Source: Gemmatimonadaceae bacterium
GTDB lineage: Bacteria > Gemmatimonadota > Gemmatimonadetes > Gemmatimonadales > Gemmatimonadaceae
Length of the DNA: 64,000 nt
Assembly (NCBI GenBank): GCA_025934775.1
Contig: JAICWO010000021.1
Span: forward strand, 1-64,000
Reading direction: 5' to 3'
Under the pieces are notes generated by a model. It searched no databases and had not been told where the DNA came from. It saw only the letters and a program-made list of their open reading frames with translations. Below, piece after piece: positions 1-8,012 of this stretch. How positions within the stretch are numbered: position 1 is the first letter of the stretch; each line of letters begins with the position of its first letter. Position numbers and translations under genes: made by a program.

Positions 1-137
1 CGCCGGCGGCGGGATCAGCAGTTTCAACTTCTGCCAGAGCGGCTCGGGAATCGTACTGAAGCGCTTGTCCATGCGCCGGTCGATCCGCATACTCAACGCC
101 AAGCCATCCCACATTCAGCAAATTTTGAGACCGGTTC
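1..137 (-). mobile_element. 5' end of an IS5-family-like element with transposase N-terminus
   Basis: The minus strand from 114 down to the window edge is open and encodes 38 residues. They include TIPEPLWQKLKLLIPPP, the helix that opens many IS5-family (IS4/IS5 DDE) transposases; the catalytic domain lies outside the window. Start candidates are ATG at 114 or internal ATGs at 90 and 72. The end of the element is probably near 137, just before a TTA that would be the target, because attC-like sequence resumes there. The family call rests on the N-terminus only; the terminal repeat at the far end cannot be seen. Confidence 0.55.
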
Positions 138-156
138 TTAGCTCAAGGCGTTAGCC
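132..156 (+). other. Residual 3' half of an integron attC site
   Basis: The stretch ending in TTAGCTCAAGGCGTTAGCC has the layout of the L'-spacer-R' arm of an attC site (compare the well-known aadA-type arm ending CTCAAGCGTTAG). The R' box is GTTAGCC at 150-156. The 5' half is absent, replaced by the IS5-like element. The G/TT crossover at 150/151 defines the start of the next cassette. Box recognition is direct; loss of the other arm by insertion is inferred. Confidence 0.6.
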
Positions 157-1716
157 AGACAGTCATCGTTTCTCCCCACGACGATGCCGAGACTCCTCAT
201 TCGTGCGACATCGCGGTTCATCAGTGACTTCGACCGCGCGCAGCCACTACTGCGTGCCTGCGCGGCCGGCGCCCTCGGCGACCTTCAACGCGCTTTTCAG
301 TCACGACCAGACCTCGCGCTAAGGCGGTATAACACCGTCAAAGGTCTTCAGCCGACAGTTCTCGAAATCGACGTGGCGGGCGGCGAGCGGATGTTCGCTC
401 ACTGGCGTGAGGGACAGCTCTTCCTGTTGGGCCTGGGAAAGCACGAATCGACTAAGCACTATCAGCAGACGGGACGCGTGGACATTGAGATTCAGCGCTG
501 CAAGCCGCTTCCCCATTCACTAGCCCGGCTTACCAGTGCTCCGTTCTTCACGTTCGATCTTGAGCATGATTGGAAGGACTTCGGTAGCGAGGCCGACGCG
601 TCGTGGCTTGCGTACCTGGACAAACAGCAGGCTAACGCGGTCACTCGCATTGTTGCGCGAGCAAAGGGACTGGCACTCAAGGACTGGTATTTCCCCGTCG
701 TCGGCGGGGGTCCCGGCACCGGAAAGACGTCGGTTCTCCTGTCTCTTTTCGAGCGGGCGTGGGAATGCGACTTGGTGCCTCAAGTCATCGTTGAAGACCA
801 AGTCTTGGAGTACGTCAACTCGGCCGTCGGCATCGATCTCGCGCCTTATCGCGTTTCGACGTTCACGGCCGAGGCTCAGTCGCAAGGCGGTATCCTCTTG
901 GTTGACGATCCCCGATCGCTGACCGAAATCCAGCAGGTGAGATGGCTTGCGCAATCACGAGTGTTCCGGGCGGTCGTCGTCGCCGTAGATCCGCTTCAGC
1001 TGTTCGGTGACGTCGCGGATGATCCCTTTCGACAGCTGACCGCCGGGAAGGGAGCCGAGTTCATCCCCCTGAGTTCCTGCTACCGGCAGAAGAGTGCAGT
1101 TGGCCAGGCCACCAAACGCGCGCTCGAAGCGATTGCTGCGTCGAGCCCGTATCTCGCCCACGAAAAGAAGCAGTGGTTCGCGGAATCGCGACGGGAGATA
1201 ACCTCGCTCGCCAATGCACTGGAGTTTCCGAATTCTGGGGGGCGTTTCAAGGTTCTCAACGCGCCGTCCCCCTCCGAGGTCCGAGCAGAAGTCGACCGGC
1301 TGGTTCGAGCCCGCGGCCTGTGGACGCACTGGAATCCATTCCTGATCGCGTTCGACGATTCTCTCGAGCAGATCCCAACTCCTTGGATGAAGGAGCTGAA
1401 ACGACTGTCCCGCCGCACCGAGCTTCCCCTCAGCCGCTCCACTGCGGTAAAAGGGGTTGAGTTTCAACACGGCATCATAATCCTTGGTGAGTCGCTTTTT
1501 CTCCAGCTTGAAAATGGTTTCGAGGGTGCGACGCGGCGCGGTTACGAGGCCCGTCAGCTCATGAGAATCCCCATGTCACGCGCGAAGGATACGGTCACCG
1601 TCTTGGTTCACCCGCGTGCTGGCTAACGATGCAATGAAGCTGACGGGCGAGCTGCGGAAGCGCGCGCGCATTCGCGCGCGCGATCGGTTTGAATCGCCCG
1701 CAGCTTATCGCGGGCG
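151..1716 (+). mobile_element. Complete integron gene cassette
   Basis: The unit begins with TTAGCC directly after a G and ends at the G of the next crossover point. Its own attC R'' box, GGCTAAC at 1621-1627, is the exact reverse complement of the GTTAGCC that spans its left boundary. That is the signature left when a circular cassette is opened at its attC. It holds one gene with a short leader (33 bases), and the gene's stop codon lies inside R''. Base composition is visibly less GC-rich than the chromosome to the right. No integrase gene is in the window. Confidence 0.8.
184..1626 (+). CDS. Cassette-borne superfamily-1-like P-loop NTPase with a possible RelE-like N-terminal domain
   Basis: This 480-residue protein has a Walker A motif GGGPGTGKTS near residue 175 and a Walker B-like ILLVDDP near 238. 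A C-terminal block resembles helicase motifs V and VI: TAVKGVEFQH near 420 and IPMSRAKDTVTVLV at the end. This arrangement is that of UvrD/Rep-type superfamily-1 ATPases, but the protein is shorter than a full helicase. Residues about 55-105 (VLEIDVAGGERMFAHW and following) resemble a RelE/ParE-type fold; that part is a weak inference. The stop codon lies in the attC R'' box. Function is unknown; a role in phage defence or nucleic-acid handling is plausible but not shown. Confidence 0.75.
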   Translation: MPRLLIRATSRFISDFDRAQPLLRACAAGALGDLQRAFQSRPDLALRRYNTVKGLQPTVLEIDVAGGERMFAHWREGQLFLLGLGKHESTKHYQQTGRVDIEIQRCKPLPHSLARLTSAPFFTFDLEHDWKDFGSEADASWLAYLDKQQANAVTRIVARAKGLALKDWYFPVVGGGPGTGKTSVLLSLFERAWECDLVPQVIVEDQVLEYVNSAVGIDLAPYRVSTFTAEAQSQGGILLVDDPRSLTEIQQVRWLAQSRVFRAVVVAVDPLQLFGDVADDPFRQLTAGKGAEFIPLSSCYRQKSAVGQATKRALEAIAASSPYLAHEKKQWFAESRREITSLANALEFPNSGGRFKVLNAPSPSEVRAEVDRLVRARGLWTHWNPFLIAFDDSLEQIPTPWMKELKRLSRRTELPLSRSTAVKGVEFQHGIIILGESLFLQLENGFEGATRRGYEARQLMRIPMSRAKDTVTVLVHPRAG

Positions 1717-1722
1717 TTAGAC
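1621..1722 (+). other. Integron attC recombination site
   Basis: R'' is GGCTAAC (1621-1627) and R' is GTTAGAC (1716-1722). Inside lie nine-base unpaired spacers (1628-1636 and 1707-1715). They flank a stem formed by AAGCTG-A-CGGGCGA (1637-1650) and TCGCCCGCAGCTT (1694-1706). The extra A at 1643 has no partner, matching the extrahelical base that IntI uses to choose the strand. A second GC-rich hairpin (about 1661-1680) fills the loop. The size of 102 bp is in the normal attC range. R'' and R' differ by one base because R' belongs to the next cassette. Confidence 0.85.
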
Positions 1723-1737
1723 AACATCCCAATCTCT

Positions 1738-2694
1738 ATGCGCACACAGCTCGCGGATCAATTCCTTGGCGCATTTGCGCAGCGTATCGCGTCGATTGGC
1801 GCTGGAGTGCTGCGCACGGCCTGGCACTCGCAACATGAACGGACGGCGCTATACACCGGTATTCTGCGCGACGTGGCGGGCGATATGGAGCTGACGCTGG
1901 AGGAACAACTTCTCATCGTCGATTACGCTCTCGTCGACGCGACGACCAACGTCCCTCGCGTCTTCATTGAGTCCGAGAACATCGCGTTTTCAGCGATGCA
2001 GGAAGTTCGGAAGCTCTGCTGTTTGGCCGCACCGTTAAAGGTGCTACTCTCAGTATGTGAGTGGGATGAATCGCCTGGCGTATGGCCGAATGGATCGGTG
2101 CGGCGGCGCGTGTTGCCCACGCGCGACGAGTTCGCCGAGGCGCTGCGGGTGATGACGTATTCGCCGCCGTCGTCCACACGGGTGCCGCTGCTGATTCATC
2201 GCGCGTACGAGGGTGACTACGACTCCTTCGCAAACTTTGCCGTGGCCTCGAACCGCGCGATTCGGCGCAGCCTGCGCTTCGGCTTTCTGCTCGCCATCAC
2301 CTGTACGGAGGACGTGTCGCGCATCGATCCGGCGGCGATCGCGCGAGAGACCGCGCACACGTACCTCGGCGCGAGCCGCGTGCGCGAGCAGATCGCGGCG
2401 TGTGACGGCTGGCCGCGAGGCGCGTTGGCGGCCAATTACGGCGACCCGGTGCGGTCGAGTGTCCCCGTATTCCTGCTCTCGGGCACCGTCGATCCCGTCG
2501 CCGGCGTGGCGTTCACCGCCCAGGCGGCGCGGTACCTCTCGAACAGCATACACGTCATCGCACCGGGCGGCCACGTGCCATTCGGACCATGTATCGACTT
2601 GATGGAGCAGCAGTTCCTCGAGACAGCCCGTGCGTCCGCCGTCGACACGAGCTGCGTCGCCGCAATGCGATTGCCCTCGTTCGTGACGCGCTGA
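1738..2694 (+). pseudogene. Chimeric ORF: cassette-encoded N-terminus fused to the C-terminal part of an alpha/beta-hydrolase
   Basis: The ORF (318 codons) starts 21 bases after the attC R' box, as a second cassette gene would. The first ~115 residues (with IFIESENIAFSAMQEVRKL-like text) look cassette-derived and are of unknown function. From about residue 125 (DEFAEALRVMTYSP) to the end it matches the C-terminal part of TAP-like alpha/beta-hydrolases, with the acid in SGTVDPVAG and the histidine in PGGHVPFG. The hydrolase nucleophile elbow (GxSxG) is missing, and no attC with R'' GTCTAAC follows. The join is somewhere in 2080-2125, where GC content rises. The fusion is probably non-functional as a hydrolase. 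Confidence 0.7.
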
Positions 2695-2698
2695 TCGC

Positions 2699-3730
2699 TT
2701 ACCGGGAGGCGGAGTCGAGCGCGAGCAATCCTTGTAGGGTGGATTCCGGCGCGAGGAAAGCCGAGCCGTGGCGAATGCCGCGCGGCGCGTGCAGTGAATC
2801 GGTGAACGGCTCCCAGTGCACGAAGTCCTTGGTGCGCACCGCGCCGTACCGCCCGCGCGTGTACTGATCGTAGTAGACGTACCAATACCCGCCGGTGTGC
2901 AGCACCGACGGACCTTCCGTGTCCTTCGAGGTGAACGACGGCGACGCCGGTCCATACGGGCCCGTGGCGTGCTTGCTCGCCGCGACGCGAATGTTGCGCG
3001 CCGGCGGATAGAAGGTTTCGTCTTTCATGACGAGGTAGTACGTGTCACCGGCTTTGGTGATGGTCCCGTCGATTGCGCAGAAGCCGCCGTCGTAGAGCAG
3101 CTTCGTCGGCGCGTACGTCTTGAAGTCCTTCGTCGTCACGTAGTACAACCGATGGTCGGCGCGGCCGCGCGACGTTTTCTGCGCCAGCGAGTCGGTGGCC
3201 GGGAATCTTCCCGGAATCGCTGACGCAAAGACAATCACGTACTGCCGCGTCGCGTCGTCGTAAAAGAGGTCCGGCGCCCAGGCGTTGAGCGCGGTTGGCT
3301 CGTGCCCCATCACGGGAACGCGCTGCTGTTGCGACCAGTGAATGAGATCGCGCGAATGCGCGACGCCGATCGCGTGGTCGGTCCACGCGACGGTCCAGAC
3401 GAGGTGAAACACGCCGTCCGGCCCGCGAAGGATGCTCGGATCGCGCATCAGCGCCGCCGTCGTGTTCCACTCCTGCCAGCCGATGCCGGCGCCAGTGACC
3501 GCCGGCTTGATGACCGACCTCCCTCCGTTCAGCGGAAGCCAGGTGATTCCGTCGCGGCTGTAGGCGAGATGAACGCCATCTTCGCCGTTGCGAGTGAAGT
3601 AGGAAAAGAGGTATGCGGGTTGGTCGGGCGAGGGAGTCGGGCGCGGGTGGGCGCACGCTGTCGCGAGCGATACGAGTATCGCGACGCAGCAGGCGAGGTT
3701 CCTCGCGATACTCGAAATGACAGCCCTCAC
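2699..3730 (-). CDS. Exported lipoprotein, glycoside hydrolase family 43-like
   Basis: The protein has 343 residues with an N-terminal hydrophobic segment and a lipobox-like LATAC, so it is probably membrane-anchored outside the cytoplasm. It then shows the five-bladed propeller pattern of GH43/GH62-type enzymes: repeated AYSRDG..W, RDPSIL..DGVFHLVWT, WAPDLF and TEGPSVL, the latter carrying a likely acid residue. GH43 enzymes release arabinose or xylose from plant polysaccharide. It is the last gene of the isomerase-AraB-GH43 operon; its ATG overlaps the araB stop by four bases. The context supports an arabinan or arabinoxylan role. Substrate is inferred. Confidence 0.75.
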   Translation of the reverse strand: MRAVISSIARNLACCVAILVSLATACAHPRPTPSPDQPAYLFSYFTRNGEDGVHLAYSRDGITWLPLNGGRSVIKPAVTGAGIGWQEWNTTAALMRDPSILRGPDGVFHLVWTVAWTDHAIGVAHSRDLIHWSQQQRVPVMGHEPTALNAWAPDLFYDDATRQYVIVFASAIPGRFPATDSLAQKTSRGRADHRLYYVTTKDFKTYAPTKLLYDGGFCAIDGTITKAGDTYYLVMKDETFYPPARNIRVAASKHATGPYGPASPSFTSKDTEGPSVLHTGGYWYVYYDQYTRGRYGAVRTKDFVHWEPFTDSLHAPRGIRHGSAFLAPESTLQGLLALDSASR

Positions 3731-5304
3731 GCGCGCACCTCGGCGGCGATGCGGCGGAGCTCGGGGAGGATCTGTCCGATATTCACAGAATCAGAATCAG
3801 GATGTCCCATGGCGAAGTAGAGCGACTTGTACATGGGATAGAGCCGCTCGTAGGTCGCGTGCTGCGCGGCGTCGGGCTGGATCACGCGAAATGGTGGGCA
3901 GAGCGCGCGCTGGCCATCCTCGATCGTGGGAAAGACGCCGGCCGCCACGAACGCCATGATCGACGAGCCGAGGCTCGTGATCGGCTTCTCGGGAACGAGC
4001 ACCGGCACGCCAAGCACGTTCGCGTAGACGCGATTGAGCACTTCGTTCTTCTGAGGAATGCCGCCGGCGTTGATCACTCGGCGAATCGGCACCCCATGCT
4101 CGGCCATGCGCTCGAGGACGATGCGCGTGTGGAGCGCGGTTCCCTCGATCGCCGCGAAGAGTTCGTCGCGCGCATCGTGGTTGAGATTCCAGCCGAGCGT
4201 GACGCCGCCGAGGCTCGGGTTCACGAGCACCGTGCGGTCGCCGTTGTCCCAGGTGAGACGCAGCAGACCAGTTTGCCCCGCGCGATACTCGTCGAGTCCG
4301 AGCGACAGATCGGCGACGGTCGCCTTCGCGCGCCGGGCGATCGCCTCGAAGATGTCGCCCACCGCGCAAAGGCCCGCCTCGACTCCGACGTAGTCCGGGT
4401 GCACCGATCCGCGCACCACGCCGCACACGCCCGGCACACACTCGGCGTCTTTCGCGATGGCGATGATGCACGTGCTCGTCCCGACCACGTTCACGACGTC
4501 GCCTTCGGTGATGCCAGCGCCGATGGCGTCCCAATGCGCGTCGAATGCGCCCACGGGAATCGGGATGCCCTCACGCATTCCGAGCCGATCCGCCCAGGTC
4601 TTGCACAAGCCGCCGGCAATCTCACGGGACGTGCCGAACCGGCCGTTCAACTTCTCTCGCGCGCCGGCGAGCAGCGGATCGACGTCTTTAAAGAACTCTG
4701 TAGTCGGATATCCGCCGAGCGACTCGTTCCACATCCACTTGTGGCCCATCGCGCAGGCAGAGCGTGGAACCCGCGCCGGATCGGTGACGCCGCACAGAAC
4801 GGCGGCGACCATGTCGCAATGCTCGAGCGCCGTCGCGAAGCGCTCGCGCTTATCGGGATTGTTGCGGAGCCAGTGGAGCAGCTTGGCCCAGCCCCACTCC
4901 GACGAATAGACGCCGCCGCAGTAGTCGATCCACGGGAGCTGTTGCCGACGCGCAGCCTCCGTGATGGCCGCGGCCTCAGCCTTGGAGCGGTGATCCGCCC
5001 AGAGATAGTAGTCATCGAGCGGCTCGAGCTTCTCATCGACCGGGATCACGGTCGATCCGGTCGTGTCGAGCGCGATCGAGACGAGCTCACGCCCGTCGAC
5101 GTTCGCGTCGCGCAGCGCGAGCCGGGTGGCGGCGACGAGCGCGTCCATGTGCGCGGCATGCGACTGCGTGGCGAAATCGGGATCGCGCCGATCGCGCAGC
5201 ACTGGATACTCCGCGACGCCCGCGCCGAGTGTGCCGCGCTCGCTGTCGACGATCGCGACGCGAACGCTCTGCGTGCCGAAGTCTACGCCGGCGGCAACGG
5301 GCAT
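3727..5304 (-). CDS. araB: FGGY-family ribulokinase
   Basis: 525 residues; phosphorylates L-ribulose (or a related ketose) with ATP in the cytoplasm. N-terminal FGGY motifs include VDFGTQSVR at the start and ALDTTGSTVIPVD near 95. The C-terminal half has VVGTSTCI, GVTLGWNL and NAGGIPQKN, which match AraB rather than xylulokinase or glycerol kinase. Length is close to the ~560 residues of AraB. It lies three bases after the isomerase gene and overlaps the GH43 gene, forming an operon. No AraD epimerase is visible nearby. Confidence 0.85.
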   Translation of the reverse strand: MPVAAGVDFGTQSVRVAIVDSERGTLGAGVAEYPVLRDRRDPDFATQSHAAHMDALVAATRLALRDANVDGRELVSIALDTTGSTVIPVDEKLEPLDDYYLWADHRSKAEAAAITEAARRQQLPWIDYCGGVYSSEWGWAKLLHWLRNNPDKRERFATALEHCDMVAAVLCGVTDPARVPRSACAMGHKWMWNESLGGYPTTEFFKDVDPLLAGAREKLNGRFGTSREIAGGLCKTWADRLGMREGIPIPVGAFDAHWDAIGAGITEGDVVNVVGTSTCIIAIAKDAECVPGVCGVVRGSVHPDYVGVEAGLCAVGDIFEAIARRAKATVADLSLGLDEYRAGQTGLLRLTWDNGDRTVLVNPSLGGVTLGWNLNHDARDELFAAIEGTALHTRIVLERMAEHGVPIRRVINAGGIPQKNEVLNRVYANVLGVPVLVPEKPITSLGSSIMAFVAAGVFPTIEDGQRALCPPFRVIQPDAAQHATYERLYPMYKSLYFAMGHPDSDSVNIGQILPELRRIAAEVRA

Positions 5305-5307
5305 TGG

Positions 5308-6804
5308 TTACGCGTGCCGGTGGACGTCCCAGCCGAGATAGCGCGTCGTCGCTTCGTGCACCGCGTCGGCGACGTTGGCCATCGTGCCTGCCACGTGATG
5401 CTCGAAGCCGTTCGTGCAGATGTGGCGCAGCAATACTTGAAGGTTGGGGATCTCGACCACGCCCGCGCCGCCGAAGGTCGTGAGCGGGTCGTCGGTGAAG
5501 CGGCCTTCGCCCACGTAGCCGCGCATTTTCCCGGTGCGATCGTCGGTCGAGAAGCGCGCGAAGCTCATGGGGCTCGGGCGCACCTTGCCGGTGACGGTGC
5601 CGTACGTGTTCTCGCGTCCAACCGTACCGGCGATGATCGCCTGGTAGTCCATCTTTGCCTGGTCGAAGAAATCCTTGGGCAGGTTGCTGCAGTGGAAGCA
5701 GACTGCCTTGTTCGGATCCTCGCCGTAATTGTTGTTCCAATCGAGCAGCGCGCTCGGGCTCTGCGACGCGAGCGTGAGCGCGTACATGCTGATCGTGCCG
5801 CACACGTCCACCTCGCACGCACTCGGCATGTTCGCGTTGCTCATCATGCTCATGAGCGTGCACGGGACGACGCCGAAGAATTCCTCGAGCGATGTCCAGC
5901 ACTGCACCGCGCTGACCGTGACGTCGGCTTCCTTCATCCACTGATCGATCACGAAGCCAAGCTTCGCCATCTTGATCAACGCGTCGATCGGAATGCCTTC
6001 CGTCTCGACGTACTCCTGCATCTCGTCGAGCTTGCGCTCCACGTGCGGCTCCGAGTCGGCGAGCCGATTCACGCGGCCAAGGATCTCGGAAAGATCGATG
6101 GGCTCGACGGCGATGCCGGTGGCCTCGAGGATCTTCTCGCTGTAGCGCACCGTCTTGAATGCAGCCGGCCGTGCGCCGATCGCGCCGATGCGCGCCGTGC
6201 GGAGGCCGCGCGCGACGCGGCACGTCGCCACGAACCTCCGCAGATCGCTCCTAAAAGTTTCGGAGTCGGGCTGCTGGGTGTGCACGGTCGTGAGCGAGTA
6301 CGGAATGCCGTACTGCGAGAGCACGTTGCAGACTGACATCTTTCCGCAGAACGCGTCGCGCCGGAAGTCGATGCCCATCTTCGCCGGGTCGTCGGCAGCG
6401 GCGTGGATCAAGACCGGCACGTTCAGCCCGGCCATGCGAAGCGTCTCGGCGACCGCGCGCTCGTCGCCGAAGTTCGGCAGCGTGACGACGACGCCGGCGA
6501 TCTTGCCGGCGTGTTGGCGGAAGAGCGCAGCGCACGCCTTGGCTTCGTCGCGGCTCTCGACGGCACCGTGCGCCGAATCATCGGGGCCCAGCGCGATGGC
6601 GTCGATCCCCTCATCGGCGAACACGCGCAGCATGTCGTCACGTCCCGTCTTCGCGAGATGGCCGGGAAAGAAGCCTCGATTGCCGACGAGCAGCCCGAGC
6701 GTGACGCGCTCGACCGGCGTGTTGCGGCTCGCTTGGCGCGCGGCACGCTCGGCGCGCTTGGCCGTGAGCTTCCCGCCGGCATTCGATTCGAGTTGAACGC
6801 GCAT
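5308..6804 (-). CDS. L-fucose/L-arabinose isomerase-fold protein
   Basis: About 498 residues. The N-terminal half carries Rossmann-like segments (VTLGLLVGNRGFFPG, GVVVTLPNFGDE). The C-terminal half (TYGTVTGKVRPSPMSFAR and following) matches the FucI/AraA C-terminal domain. I chose ATG at 6804 because it is preceded by GTGAGG at five-base spacing; a TTG five codons upstream is less likely. With AraB and GH43 downstream it probably supplies ribulose from arabinose, or an equivalent aldose-ketose step. It is not a classical AraA by sequence, so the true sugar is open. Confidence 0.72.
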   Translation of the reverse strand: MRVQLESNAGGKLTAKRAERAARQASRNTPVERVTLGLLVGNRGFFPGHLAKTGRDDMLRVFADEGIDAIALGPDDSAHGAVESRDEAKACAALFRQHAGKIAGVVVTLPNFGDERAVAETLRMAGLNVPVLIHAAADDPAKMGIDFRRDAFCGKMSVCNVLSQYGIPYSLTTVHTQQPDSETFRSDLRRFVATCRVARGLRTARIGAIGARPAAFKTVRYSEKILEATGIAVEPIDLSEILGRVNRLADSEPHVERKLDEMQEYVETEGIPIDALIKMAKLGFVIDQWMKEADVTVSAVQCWTSLEEFFGVVPCTLMSMMSNANMPSACEVDVCGTISMYALTLASQSPSALLDWNNNYGEDPNKAVCFHCSNLPKDFFDQAKMDYQAIIAGTVGRENTYGTVTGKVRPSPMSFARFSTDDRTGKMRGYVGEGRFTDDPLTTFGGAGVVEIPNLQVLLRHICTNGFEHHVAGTMANVADAVHEATTRYLGWDVHRHA

Positions 6805-6957
6805 GTGAACCTCACTCAAAATTCGTGTCGTGTACTAAGAATCAGCCTCAGGATGATATAAAGCGATGGGCTTTGGAAGAGCCTTGTGGTGCCCAAGGCC
6901 GCGAAACATTCTTCGACACATCCATCCTCACCAACAACGAAATCGGCCGAGGGCCAT

Positions 6958-7998
6958 ATGAGGCGTTCTGGCGTACTGGCAGGGGCATTGATGCTCGGCG
7001 GCGCGGCGCTGGCGGCGTGCAGCGGTTCGAAAGCCGCCAGCACCGACACGAGCAAAGCGACGGCGCAGGCGGGCGGCGTGAAAGCGTTCACGATCGCCAT
7101 GATCGCGAAGAGCTCGACGAACCCCGTCTTCCTCTCTGGCCGCGCGGGCGCCGAAGCTGCCGCGCGCGAGCTCTCGAAGCAGTCGGGCGTCGCCGTGCGC
7201 ATCGACTGGCTCACGCCGCCGTCCGAGGACGCGACGCTCCAGGCGCAGCGCATCGGCGAAGCGGTAAACTCCGGCGCCGACGCGATCCTGCTCTCGGCGA
7301 GCGACGCGGGCAAGCTGCTCGGCGCCGTGAACGACGCGGTGACGCGCGGCGTGCCGGTGATGACGTTCGACAGCGACGTCGCGGGATCCAAGCGATTTTC
7401 GTTCTACGGCGGCGACGACGAGCTCATGGGCACGCAGGTGATGGACGAGCTCGCGAAGCAAATGGGCGGCAAGGGGAAGATCGCCATCCTCGCGGGGAAT
7501 CAGAACGCACCGAATCTTCAGAAGCGCGTGCAAGGCGTGAAGGACGAGGCGAAGAAGTATCCCGGCATAACGATCGTGAACACCTTCTACCACGCGGAGA
7601 CGCCTCAAGACGCCGCGGCCGAGGTGATCCGCGCGCAGAACGCGTATCCGGAGATCCAGGGTTGGGCGATGATCGGCGGATGGGCGCTGTTCACGCCGGC
7701 GCTCGTCGGGACGATCGACCCGACCAAGGTGAAGATCGTCTCGGTCGACGCGATTCCGTCGGAGCTCGTCTATGTGGACAAGGGGATCGCGCCGGTGCTG
7801 CTCGCCCAGCCGACATACGACTGGGGATACGTTTCAGTGAAGACGATCTTCGATCATGTCTACTCGCACAAGGCCGTGCCGGAGCACGTGCAGATGAATC
7901 TGGTGCGCGTGTCGAAGGACAATCTCGGCCAGTGGGCGCGGCAGTTGAGAGATTGGGGATTCACGGATGTTGATCCGAAGTACGTGGCGATGAAATAG
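6958..7998 (+). CDS. Sugar ABC-type substrate-binding lipoprotein (RbsB-like)
   Basis: About 346 residues with signal and lipobox ALAACSG, then a periplasmic-binding protein type 1 fold: FTIAMIAKSSTNPVF, ADAILLSASDAGKL, PVMTFDSDV, GKIAILAG. These are typical of ribose/galactose-type binding proteins (Peripla_BP_4). The start at 6958 is chosen for the adjacent signal peptide and an upstream GAGGG. A TATAAA at 6857-6862 may be the -10 box. No permease or ATPase gene is adjacent, so it is an orphan. It may feed a distant transporter or act as a sensor. It is divergent from the isomerase operon. Confidence 0.8.
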   Translation: MRRSGVLAGALMLGGAALAACSGSKAASTDTSKATAQAGGVKAFTIAMIAKSSTNPVFLSGRAGAEAAARELSKQSGVAVRIDWLTPPSEDATLQAQRIGEAVNSGADAILLSASDAGKLLGAVNDAVTRGVPVMTFDSDVAGSKRFSFYGGDDELMGTQVMDELAKQMGGKGKIAILAGNQNAPNLQKRVQGVKDEAKKYPGITIVNTFYHAETPQDAAAEVIRAQNAYPEIQGWAMIGGWALFTPALVGTIDPTKVKIVSVDAIPSELVYVDKGIAPVLLAQPTYDWGYVSVKTIFDHVYSHKAVPEHVQMNLVRVSKDNLGQWARQLRDWGFTDVDPKYVAMK

Positions 7999-8012
7999 GC
8001 CGGGGGATTCGC

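Noticed and set aside
3802..6336. 844-codon plus-strand open frame
   Set aside because: It lies opposite araB and the isomerase; its Arg/His/Ala-rich text is the usual antisense shadow in GC-rich genes.
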